Positions 7,535 to 15,396 of a DNA stretch of 21,502 bases are shown piece after piece. The DNA is from Actinomycetota bacterium (GTDB lineage: Bacteria; Actinomycetota; Acidimicrobiia; Acidimicrobiales; Ilumatobacteraceae), in the NCBI GenBank assembly GCA_009705865.1, contig WLSJ01000012.1, positions 1 to 21,502 on the forward strand, given 5' to 3'. The translations under genes and the position numbers were made by a program. Each line of letters starts with the position of its first letter. Within the stretch, counting starts at the first letter, position 1. The notes beneath the pieces were generated by a model. It was given only the letters and a program-made list of their open reading frames with translations. It did no database searches and was not told where the DNA came from.

Positions 7535-7563
7535 AAAAAGTGTTCGATTTTCCGAACACTTTT
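7535..7563 (-). terminator. Hairpin with T-tracts on both strands (intrinsic terminator or attenuator; alternatively an operator)
   Basis: AAAAGTGTTCG (7536-7546) and CGAACACTTTT (7553-7563) form a perfect 11-bp inverted repeat with a 6-nt loop. Read on the minus strand, the GTGTTCG/CGAACAC stem is followed by TTTTT, as expected for a terminator after the EEP gene. On the plus strand it is followed by TTTT and could also stop P450 transcripts. The repeat is 20 nt upstream of ATG 7515, so it could instead be a binding site for the winged-helix protein. Confidence 0.55.
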
Positions 7564-7602
7564 GCTCGGCTGGTTCACTTCCGTTGTAGGAAAAATCGAA
7601 CG

Positions 7603-8412
7603 CTATTCCGCGATCATGCGGATATCAGCAACCACTGCGGCGTGATCACTTGGCTGAATGCCGCCTACTGCATCAACTCCTGCAAGCCAAATTCGTGATG
7701 GGTTACCAATAGGTCGCGGACGCGGCCACGACACGAAGAGATAATCAAGGCGACGGTTCGGCCACGTTGAATCATCGATGTACGGGTTATCACGACGCCA
7801 CGTAAAACCTGAGCCTTCTCCCGCAACTTCCCATAGGTCAGTAAAGACAAGTCCTGGTACCGCAGGGGCGCTACGGCCTGTCAACATTCGGATTTCATCA
7901 GAGTCAGGAACGGAATTGAAATCTCCCGCCATCAAAACTGGCACGTCCACTTCTGGGTCATTGCGCAATTGGTCAACAATTCCGCTGAGTGCCTCACATT
8001 GAGCGATGCGCGTTGCTGATGCATCGAATTTGTGATCAAGGTGAGTACACACGGTCCACCACCGACCAAAAGGCGTCTCAAGTTGTGCAACGACTGCACG
8101 ACGGTAACTCGGCGCGCCAGTGACGTCGGGAAGTCGATGCACTTCCCACGACACGATTGGCCACTTCGACAAAATGGCATTTCCCAAACTGACACCATTG
8201 TCGTACCACGGACCTTCAGTGCGTGCGACATGCATGTTCAGTTCGTCTGCAAGCCATTGCACTTGGTCTAGGCCGCCTTCTTGTGCCCACACCTCTTGCA
8301 AGAAAACAATGTCTGCGTCTTCGTTACGCAATGTTGTAAGGATTGCCTCTTGGCGATCGCGCCATGGGCCGAATTGCCACCATAAGTTCCAAGTGAGAAT
8401 GCGTGCCTCCAT
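7603..8412 (-). CDS. Endonuclease/exonuclease/phosphatase (EEP) family hydrolase
   Basis: A 269-residue protein starting at ATG 8412 (MEARILTWNLWWQFGPW). The in-frame extension up to 8523 is rich in Arg, overlaps the divergent patatin gene and does not fit the family. EEP motifs in order are WNLW (Asn9), LQEVW (Glu40, metal ligand), THLDH (His124, Asp126), MAGDFNSVPDSDEI (Asp164, Asn166), RLDYLFV and SDHAAVVADI (Asp256, His257). All catalytic residues of the DNase I/AP-endonuclease/sphingomyelinase fold are present. There is no signal peptide, so a cytoplasmic phosphodiesterase is likely; the substrate (DNA, lipid or nucleotide) cannot be told. No Shine-Dalgarno precedes the start, but TACCGT lies at -13 to -8 (8420-8425), so a leaderless transcript is plausible. 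The start is 38 bp from the divergent patatin start. Confidence 0.9.
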   Translation of the reverse strand: MEARILTWNLWWQFGPWRDRQEAILTTLRNEDADIVFLQEVWAQEGGLDQVQWLADELNMHVARTEGPWYDNGVSLGNAILSKWPIVSWEVHRLPDVTGAPSYRRAVVAQLETPFGRWWTVCTHLDHKFDASATRIAQCEALSGIVDQLRNDPEVDVPVLMAGDFNSVPDSDEIRMLTGRSAPAVPGLVFTDLWEVAGEGSGFTWRRDNPYIDDSTWPNRRLDYLFVSWPRPRPIGNPSRIWLAGVDAVGGIQPSDHAAVVADIRMIAE

Positions 8413-8450
8413 GGCGCATACGGTACAACCCCATAGGCGAGACTGGGGAC

Positions 8451-9179
8451 GTGACCGGTTCCTCTCTCTCCCCTCTCGCAGGCGTTTTCGGCGGTGGTGG
8501 CCTCTTTGGTATCGGATATGCACTTGGCGTCATTGATGGTCTGCGTGAGCGCGGCATCGACCTCACAGGGTGCCCAATGCTCGGCACCTCCGCTGGTTCC
8601 TGGGCAGCAGCCGCGACCGCCTTGTCAGTTCCTTTCGACGATCTAGTGGAACTGCCCGTACCCACCTTTCCGAATCCCCGAGCCGGCGTTCTGGCAGCAT
8701 CTGCTCGAGAAGTTTTTGGAGAAGCAACTGATCCACACGTGCGAGTTGTTGTCACTGAACTACCCCGATTGAAACGAACAGTTCTGAGCGGAAGTCAACA
8801 CCCGCTTGCAGATCTTGTAGCTGCATCATCTGCCGTACCTGGTCTCCTTGCGCCACACGTCGTAGCTGGACGCAAATATGTTGACGGAGGCGTCCGTTCA
8901 GGCGTCAGTGTCGATCTTGCAGATCCAGCATCGCTCCTTGTCATCATTACGCCATTAGCAGGCGCAATGTTTGGACCATTCGGACGATTCGTTGACAATC
9001 GCACAGACGCCGAACAACGAAGTTGGGCAAGTCATAACTTAGGAACTTTTCTTGAATTCTCACCGCGTATTGCAACAGCACACATTGCGACACGTCCACA
9101 ACATCTGTTTGACAAGTCTCGTGCAATTGATGCGTACCACCACGGTCGTGCTGAAGCTTCTGTGCGATCTATTGCGTAG
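8451..9179 (+). CDS. Patatin-like phospholipase (RssA family)
   Basis: A 242-residue patatin-fold lipid acyl hydrolase. The oxyanion loop is FGGGGLFGIGYALGVIDGL, nucleophile Ser47 is in GTSAG, and catalytic Asp145 is in YVDGGVRSGV, giving the Ser-Asp dyad. ASSAVPGLLAPH between them is the usual conserved block. GTG 8451 is chosen because the family starts just before the glycine-rich loop. The frame is open to GTG 8403, but that would overlap the divergent EEP gene. It has no signal peptide, so it is probably a cytosolic or membrane-associated phospholipase or lysophospholipase. Its last 11 bp overlap the convergent arylsulfatase gene. Confidence 0.9.
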   Translation: MTGSSLSPLAGVFGGGGLFGIGYALGVIDGLRERGIDLTGCPMLGTSAGSWAAAATALSVPFDDLVELPVPTFPNPRAGVLAASAREVFGEATDPHVRVVVTELPRLKRTVLSGSQHPLADLVAASSAVPGLLAPHVVAGRKYVDGGVRSGVSVDLADPASLLVIITPLAGAMFGPFGRFVDNRTDAEQRSWASHNLGTFLEFSPRIATAHIATRPQHLFDKSRAIDAYHHGRAEASVRSIA

Positions 9180-11502
9180 CAAGACTGGCGCGGAATTCGC
9201 CTTCAACAATGAGTGCAGCAATGTCTGGCGATGGTTCGCTCAGTCGTTCGAGTGTGACTCCAATGATGCTGCCATCAAATCGATACACATGCGGGTAGAA
9301 CCCCACTGGTGCTCCTGTATCCATACCCACATCAAACGATTCACCACTCATTGAAAACACAATGGGCACACTGCGCTCGACATATGTATGTGCCGCTGGA
9401 GAACCGTCAACCAACAACACCGCATGGCCACCTGCGCCAAACCCGCCGTCGTACACGAAGTCAACAACTATTTCGTGACTGCCTGGAATGAGTCGAGTTG
9501 TTGACTGAGCGATGAAATGATCATGACCCATCCAGTTGTAGTGATACACAGGGCAACCAGCGTCGTCAACGTACAAAGTCCAGCCAGCCATGTTGCCGCC
9601 TTGGCACACAATCACGCCGCGTGACCCAGCTTCAGGAACAATTACTTCTGCCGTGATGCGAAACGAACAATTCTTCAGATTCACAACAGATCGTTCTGGC
9701 ATCCGAATGTGATCTGCCGTATACGTCATCTTTGTGAGGCCGCCAAGATTGTCTGGAGGCACGATGGTCATGCCCAAAGTAGAACCGGGTTCGCGTAATG
9801 GATACACGTTGTTGCGCTTGGCTTCTTCGTCAAATATCAGCAACAGTTCTGCGAGCTTTTCTGGAAATTGTTCTGCTAGATCGACACCTTGAGAAAAATC
9901 ATCTGCAATGTTGTACAGCTCCCATTTTTCCTGTGGGCCATCAAACGGAACCATACCGAAACGGTTCCACGGCACACGACCATGAAAACACGAGGCAATC
10001 CACCCATCGTGATAGATCGCACGGTTACCAAACATCTCAAAGTATTGAGTAGTGCGAGTGGATGGTCCATCATTGCCGTCCATTGCGTACAACATGGAAA
10101 CCCCATCAACGGGCAACTGTTGCAAACCATTCACCGTTGTCGGCATTTCAATGCCAGCGGCAGCAAGCAACGTGGGCATCACATCAACCACGTGGTGAAA
10201 CTGAGTGCGCAATCCCCCTGCATCAGAGATTCGCTCTGGCCATTGCACGGCCATTGCATTTCGCGTTCCGCCAAAGTGCGATGCCACTTGCTTCATCCAC
10301 TGGAATGGTGAATCAAGCGCCCACGCCCATGACAGGTTGTAATGATTCTCACATCGAGCAGTTCCGAAATCATCCATGTGCTCAAGCAACCACTCTGGGT
10401 CTTCGGGAATTCCGTTCTGAAATGACGGTGCACTCCATGCACCATGCACTGTGCCCTCAGCCGATGCGCCGTTGTCACCAGTGATGTACATAAACAATGT
10501 GTTGTCTGCCTCGCCCATTTCCTCTAACGCATCAATGACTCGACCTATTTGCGCATCGGTGTGCGCAAGGAACCCTGCGAACACTTCCATAAGCCTTGAT
10601 GCCACCGGCTTGTATCGATCTGGATACTCATCCCACGACGGCACCTCATCAGGACGTTCTGTAAGGGCTGTTCCTTCAGGAATAACACCTAGCGCCAACT
10701 GACGCTCATAAATTTCTCGACGCAGTTCATCCCATCCCTGATCAAATTGCCCTGTGAATTTCTCAATCCATTCAGGACCCACATGATGAGGGCAGTGCAT
10801 AGCGCCGGTTGCTATGTAACTAAAGAATGGCTTGTCTGGTTGAGAAGCTTTCTGAATTCGCATCCAGGAAATCGCTTTATCAGCGATGTCCTCTGTCATG
10901 TGGTATTCATCGCGACCCTCATATGGCATCACCGGAGTTGTTTGATCAAACATCGGCGGTTCCCATTGGGATGCTTCAGCATTCAAGATGCCATAGAACC
11001 GTTCAAATCCAAGCCCGGTCGGCCAACGATCAAATGGGCCAGCAAGAGTTTGTTCCCACAGTGGCGTGAGGTGCCACTTTCCGAATGCGCCTGTTGAGTA
11101 TCCCGATTGCTTCAGTATCTCAGCGACACTTGCTGCTTCTTTCGGAATAACACTGTCGTATCCGGGAAATGCAATTGCCCCTTCTGGTATTCCGCCCATG
11201 TGTACCGTGTGGTGATTGCGCCCCGTCAACATTGCTGCGCGCGTGGGAGAACACAACGCGGTGGTATGAAATTGATTGAAACGCAATCCATGTGCAGCAA
11301 TTCGATCAAGAGCAGGTGTTGGTACTGGCCCTCCAAACGTTCCACACGTACCAAAACCCACATCATCCAAAAGAATCAGCACGATGTTCGGTGCTCCTGT
11401 AGGTGCCTTCGTGATATTCAATGGAGCGGGCGTTGAATCCGCAATGATGTAGCCCTCGTTGCCTTCAAACGGTGCAGTTGGTTGTGGCAGCGACGTTGAC
11501 AT
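9169..11502 (-). CDS. Type I arylsulfatase (AtsA/AtsD-type, formylglycine-dependent)
   Basis: A 777-residue sulfatase, close to the length of mycobacterial AtsA/AtsD (about 787). Metal-binding LLDDVGFG (Asp46/Asp47) is near the N-terminus. The signature CSPTRAAMLTGR carries Cys84, which is oxidised to formylglycine, and Arg88. AFGKWHLTP (Lys142, His144), GAMHCPHH and ITGDNGAS (Asp/Asn metal ligands) follow. The C-terminal ~190 residues (from about CSFRITAEVIVPE) form a beta-rich domain usual in this subfamily. There is no signal peptide, as in AtsA. It hydrolyses organic sulfate esters. It needs a formylglycine-generating enzyme, and none is encoded here. ATG 11502 is 1 nt after the upstream stop (TGAaATG), so it is translationally coupled to the alkylsulfatase-like gene. 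The frame is open to 11586 without family similarity. Confidence 0.95.
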   Translation of the reverse strand: MSTSLPQPTAPFEGNEGYIIADSTPAPLNITKAPTGAPNIVLILLDDVGFGTCGTFGGPVPTPALDRIAAHGLRFNQFHTTALCSPTRAAMLTGRNHHTVHMGGIPEGAIAFPGYDSVIPKEAASVAEILKQSGYSTGAFGKWHLTPLWEQTLAGPFDRWPTGLGFERFYGILNAEASQWEPPMFDQTTPVMPYEGRDEYHMTEDIADKAISWMRIQKASQPDKPFFSYIATGAMHCPHHVGPEWIEKFTGQFDQGWDELRREIYERQLALGVIPEGTALTERPDEVPSWDEYPDRYKPVASRLMEVFAGFLAHTDAQIGRVIDALEEMGEADNTLFMYITGDNGASAEGTVHGAWSAPSFQNGIPEDPEWLLEHMDDFGTARCENHYNLSWAWALDSPFQWMKQVASHFGGTRNAMAVQWPERISDAGGLRTQFHHVVDVMPTLLAAAGIEMPTTVNGLQQLPVDGVSMLYAMDGNDGPSTRTTQYFEMFGNRAIYHDGWIASCFHGRVPWNRFGMVPFDGPQEKWELYNIADDFSQGVDLAEQFPEKLAELLLIFDEEAKRNNVYPLREPGSTLGMTIVPPDNLGGLTKMTYTADHIRMPERSVVNLKNCSFRITAEVIVPEAGSRGVIVCQGGNMAGWTLYVDDAGCPVYHYNWMGHDHFIAQSTTRLIPGSHEIVVDFVYDGGFGAGGHAVLLVDGSPAAHTYVERSVPIVFSMSGESFDVGMDTGAPVGFYPHVYRFDGSIIGVTLERLSEPSPDIAALIVEGEFRASLATQ

Positions 11503-11503
11503 T

Positions 11504-13207
11504 TCAGCCAGCAAGACCCTTGTTATCGAACGCCATGCGCACGCGATCAACAACTGCATCATCACCTGACACTGTGATTGCACCATCCGCCAATTCTTTG
11601 CTCCATGTCATGCGCTCTGACAACAGCCCCATCAAAGTTGCTCGCGACATCTTGACCATGGTCGTGGCTCCCCAACCATCTGTTGGCACCACGACAGAAT
11701 TTCGAACATGAAGGCCAGCAGTTTCGTCGCCAACAACAAAAGCGATGTGGTGATTGATGCCGGCAATCTTGTCTGGGTCAACTATGACGCGCAATGTGTG
11801 AATCAGGCCGACTGCAGATGCTTCTCCGAGGAATTTCGGATTAAAGCCGTGCCTCATAAAGCGATCCATCGGGAATGATCCATCGAGATGACGAGCGCGA
11901 GTGATAGCCCAGTTGCGAATATTTGCAGCGGGCGTGCGTTCTGCAATGACGCGTAAACATGCGGCCAACAGATTGCGCTCGTCCTGTGTTGCTCCCTCAG
12001 ACTTTGCAAGCCATGTACCTAGTTCCGTTGCCCACCGAAGATCATCAGCTGCAAGGGCTGCAGCACACTGTGCCGCAACTTTTGCGCGGCCACCAAACCC
12101 AGCAATCAGTTTTTCATACCGTGATTGAGGCTCTTCTGGAAACAACTTTGCTTCATCGCCGTCGAACCATCCGCGCAGTCCCATAAAGATCTGACGCAAG
12201 TGGTGTTCGGTGACTCCGTAGCGCTCGCTGGTGAGGTAATCCACGTCATACAGATCAGGCAGTGTGATGCGTGAGGAAATCTCATCTGCCGTCCACCCCT
12301 TGTTGATGCCTCGAACTGTCTGGTCCCACATCAACTGGATCGAGTCGCGATATCGGGTCGACTTCTCACGAATATTGTCTTTACCCACTAGGGCGGGGCC
12401 ATGAGTTGCAACTAAGTATTCAGGCGCCCACTTAATGATGTTGTCAATACCAGGAATCAAGACGCGAGGGTCTCGGTATTCCTCACCACGAATTGCAAAC
12501 ACATTGAATAGCACCGGCCACACAGAGTTATGAACACAGGTGCCAATTGTTGGGAAATAGAAGTTGATTGAGTCATCTGAATCACTTGGTGAATGCAAGT
12601 ACTGAACCGGTAACCCAGCAACGGTGATAGAGCCTTTGTCTCTCAGGACTTCAGTGACAGGAATGTGCCCGGGCGTAAACGGAGCATGCACAGGATTCTT
12701 ATAAAAGAAACCAAGCCCAACGTTCACGGTTGCGTCGGGCCCCTCAAGAGGCATCACAATTGCAAACTGCTCAACTAAGCCGCGCGCATACGCAGGAGAA
12801 ATTTCACCCAAAGTGCGTTCCTTATTGAAAGCAAGTTTCTCATGCCCGTAAATCGGCAGTGGCGACGCGTGGTTACCTTCGTCAAGAATTGCTTTGGTGC
12901 CCTCTACATAATGGAAGTGCGTGTAAATGACTGCAGCAATGGGCGCTGACGTGAATTCACGAAGACGGCGCAGTGCTTCACGCATCTCTTCAATTGATTC
13001 TCCGGTATCAACCGCAATGATTCCCTCTGGTGCCTCAATAAAGGTTTGGTTCGACAGACCATTGCCCACCAAGCACCAGACACCCGACCGCACTTCATAG
13101 AAATCAGCTCGTACGACATCGCTTTGGGCCGCATGGCCTTTATGTACTCGTTGCCCACCTGCGGTGGTAACAACGTTTACCCCTGTTGAATCAAAACTAC
13201 GTGTCAT
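11504..13207 (-). CDS. Alkylsulfatase (SdsA/BDS1)-like metallo-beta-lactamase protein with altered zinc motif
   Basis: A 567-residue protein with the three-part layout of type III alkylsulfatases: an MBL fold (about 30-270), an alkylsulfatase dimerisation domain (about 275-420, with RGWFDGDEAKLFPEEPQSR) and a C-terminal SCP2-like lipid-binding domain (about 445-560). The start resembles the family (NGLSNQTFIEAPEGIIAVDTGES). The metal motif is unusual: HFHYVEG (His97, His99, Val101, Glu102) replaces HxHxDHxGG. CVHNSVW (224-230) stands where SdsA-type enzymes have an acidic ligand, and only one of the later histidines is obvious (His269 in ATHGP). It is shorter than SdsA1 (about 650) and lacks a signal peptide. 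ATG 13207 follows a G-rich GGGGGTCTAG. It may be a variant hydrolase or a non-catalytic lipid-binding relative. Confidence 0.87.
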   Translation of the reverse strand: MTRSFDSTGVNVVTTAGGQRVHKGHAAQSDVVRADFYEVRSGVWCLVGNGLSNQTFIEAPEGIIAVDTGESIEEMREALRRLREFTSAPIAAVIYTHFHYVEGTKAILDEGNHASPLPIYGHEKLAFNKERTLGEISPAYARGLVEQFAIVMPLEGPDATVNVGLGFFYKNPVHAPFTPGHIPVTEVLRDKGSITVAGLPVQYLHSPSDSDDSINFYFPTIGTCVHNSVWPVLFNVFAIRGEEYRDPRVLIPGIDNIIKWAPEYLVATHGPALVGKDNIREKSTRYRDSIQLMWDQTVRGINKGWTADEISSRITLPDLYDVDYLTSERYGVTEHHLRQIFMGLRGWFDGDEAKLFPEEPQSRYEKLIAGFGGRAKVAAQCAAALAADDLRWATELGTWLAKSEGATQDERNLLAACLRVIAERTPAANIRNWAITRARHLDGSFPMDRFMRHGFNPKFLGEASAVGLIHTLRVIVDPDKIAGINHHIAFVVGDETAGLHVRNSVVVPTDGWGATTMVKMSRATLMGLLSERMTWSKELADGAITVSGDDAVVDRVRMAFDNKGLAG

Positions 13208-13267
13208 CTAGACCCCCGCTAACAAACAACAACATCGTGTCACAAACGGTCAATTATGTGAAACTCA

Positions 13268-15346
13268 CTAACGAGATGGGGCTAAAAGTGCGTCTTCAAT
13301 GACCAGACCCAATTGATGGCTCTTCGTTGATGCAAAAGTTGCTGAGACATGATTCGTGTCCATGTATACAAGGGTTGATCCGATTATTGCCGGACAAAAG
13401 GATGTGCCGCAGACCCAGCGCGTGACATCAACATAGGAAAAACCTAACTCGGCTGCAATTGATTTCTCTGTTTGCATGCGTGCACTACGCACGGCCTGTT
13501 GACGAGTCCGGCCACACTTTCGAACATCATCAGTGTGTTCTGCAAGACACTGAGGAACGTCAAACCACATCGATGGGATATCTGAGAACAGAACTACCTG
13601 TTTGCCAGAATCTTGAAGACGCGTAATCACACGGCGTAGCCCACCCCACCATGAAGTTCCACGTGGCGACAAGCCCTTTCCTGTGACGGAGTCATATTTA
13701 TTGCTTCCGAGAAAAACAACTTTCAGGTCGCTTGCGATAATTCGTTGAATCGCATTTTCACGCCATTGATCACACTCTCGGTACGTTCGTCCTTTGTATG
13801 TGTTGATCGAGACATCTACTGGCGGACACGCTCTCTTCGTCATGACCTCCAATCGCCAACCATTTTCAAATGCTGCTTTTTCAAAACCAGGAAACCATTG
13901 ACCAATATGGCTATCGCCGAACAATGCAACGCCTATTGCTGATTCCTTTGACCCGTACACACATGGCGGCACTGCAACAGATTCAAACAACGCTAAACAT
14001 TCATTAGAAAAAACACTTGGCTTATCTTTCGGCGCCTTGATGATTGTCGGTGACAAGTTTGTCGGAATTCTTCGCTCGCGAGAAGCTGCATCAATCACCG
14101 AGATTTCGGCGGCATTCGACTGTTCCAATAGCTCCATCGGGGGTTGATGGTAAATAGTTGTGCTGGTGGATGTCACGACAGTGTTGGGAGTGTAGGTATT
14201 AGCCGTTGACACCTTTGCTGGCAATTGTGAAAAGCCAATGCCAATGACAACCGCACTAATACCCACAAGAAGGGACAACGCGGGAGAATCAGAGAGTCGC
14301 CGATTGCGACGAATGGGGTTTTCAAAGTATCTATACGAAACAGCCGACAACCACAGAGCGATGATTAACAACACACACCTCGACACTGCCGAGGCATGTG
14401 GGTGCTTCACCTGGTACAGCACAAGCAATGGCCAATGCCATAAATACAACGAATACGAACGAGCCCCTACCCACTGAAACACTTGCCACTGCAACATTTT
14501 CAAAGGTCCGTTAGTGATTCCAATCGACATCAGCACCATCACCGTGCACGCAGTCGGCACGATATAGACCCAGCCTGGAAACTGAGAAGCATCTGTCAAT
14601 ACCAGCGCAGAAACAAAAATACCTGCGAGCCCTATCCATCCGGCTGTCGCTCTTATCCGTATCGCCGCGATCGGCCGAATGGACATCAATGTCACCAGAA
14701 CAGCACCAGCTGCTAATTCAAATGCGCGTGTTGGTAGCAAAAAATATGCCTCAACCGGACGCCGCGGGGTGACATAGATGCTGTACCCGAAACTTCCAAG
14801 GCCTATCAGGCATGCACTGATGAGCACTGCACGTTTACGGCCGATGCGCCACGCAATCGCAACAAGTAACGGCCATACAAAATAGAACTGTTCCTCAACA
14901 GCAAGTGACCACCAGTGCTGCAAAGGTGATGGCGCAGCATTCTGTGCCATGTAGTCAACGCCAACATCAACAAAGTGAACGTTGGCCAGAAATAGCGACG
15001 CCCATAGGCCATCTGTACGAACCGATGCAAAGGCCAACGGATTCATGATCAGCCATGACGCAACCAGCGTGGTTGACAACACCAAACCAGCTGCCGGTAG
15101 CAGCCTACGAAATCGACGAGCGTAGAACCGTCGGAACGAAGCGTGATGTTCTTCGTGATCTGAAAGCAGTAGTCCGGTTATTAAAAAACCAGAGACCACG
15201 AAGAAGACATCGACTCCAATGAATCCACCGCGAAAGAATAAATCCGCATGGTAGATAACAACTATCGCAACAGCTATTGCCCGCAGGCCTTCAATCTCGC
15301 TACTTTTTTGTCCTGATGTAATTACACCTGCACGAACAGAAGTCAT
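13268..15346 (-). CDS. Membrane acyltransferase, AT3 (OafA) domain fused to a C-terminal SGNH domain
   Basis: A 692-residue membrane protein. The N-terminal ~380 residues are an acyltransferase-3 domain with about ten hydrophobic helices. The hallmark start is IEGLRAIAVAIVVIYHADL (catalytic-type His33), then GGFIGVDVFFVVSGFLITGLL, FYARRFRRLLPA, WWSLAVEEQFYFVWP and SYSLYLWHWPLL. A Thr/Ser-rich linker follows (about 390-405). The periplasmic SGNH domain has FGDSHIGQW (Ser479 nucleophile) and MDTNHVS (Asp663, His666). OafA-type proteins take acyl groups across the membrane and transfer them to O-antigen, peptidoglycan or other surface polysaccharides; the acceptor here is unknown. ATG 15346 has no clear Shine-Dalgarno and lies just after a long hairpin that follows nrdJ, so it may be transcribed separately from nrdJ. 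Confidence 0.93.
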   Translation of the reverse strand: MTSVRAGVITSGQKSSEIEGLRAIAVAIVVIYHADLFFRGGFIGVDVFFVVSGFLITGLLLSDHEEHHASFRRFYARRFRRLLPAAGLVLSTTLVASWLIMNPLAFASVRTDGLWASLFLANVHFVDVGVDYMAQNAAPSPLQHWWSLAVEEQFYFVWPLLVAIAWRIGRKRAVLISACLIGLGSFGYSIYVTPRRPVEAYFLLPTRAFELAAGAVLVTLMSIRPIAAIRIRATAGWIGLAGIFVSALVLTDASQFPGWVYIVPTACTVMVLMSIGITNGPLKMLQWQVFQWVGARSYSLYLWHWPLLVLYQVKHPHASAVSRCVLLIIALWLSAVSYRYFENPIRRNRRLSDSPALSLLVGISAVVIGIGFSQLPAKVSTANTYTPNTVVTSTSTTIYHQPPMELLEQSNAAEISVIDAASRERRIPTNLSPTIIKAPKDKPSVFSNECLALFESVAVPPCVYGSKESAIGVALFGDSHIGQWFPGFEKAAFENGWRLEVMTKRACPPVDVSINTYKGRTYRECDQWRENAIQRIIASDLKVVFLGSNKYDSVTGKGLSPRGTSWWGGLRRVITRLQDSGKQVVLFSDIPSMWFDVPQCLAEHTDDVRKCGRTRQQAVRSARMQTEKSIAAELGFSYVDVTRWVCGTSFCPAIIGSTLVYMDTNHVSATFASTKSHQLGLVIEDALLAPSR

Positions 15347-15356
15347 GGATGAGTGT

Positions 15357-15393
15357 GGTGAGTCACAGACGTACGGTGACGCTGCGACTCACC
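15357..15393 (-). terminator. Strong 12-bp hairpin after nrdJ
   Basis: GGTGAGTCACAG (15357-15368) and CTGCGACTCACC (15382-15393) pair around a 13-nt loop. In the minus-strand RNA all 12 positions pair, one as G-U; in plus-strand RNA one pair is A-C. The hairpin begins 3 nt after the nrdJ stop codon. There is no U-tract, so it may be a U-less terminator, a 3'-end stabiliser, or a leader element of the acyltransferase gene, whose ATG lies 10 nt beyond. Confidence 0.55.
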
Positions 15394-15396
15394 TAA

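Noticed and set aside
8413..8523. N-terminal extension of the EEP protein (Arg-rich, to ATG 8523)
   Set aside because: It overlaps the divergent patatin gene, and the family fold begins at MEARILTWNL (8412).
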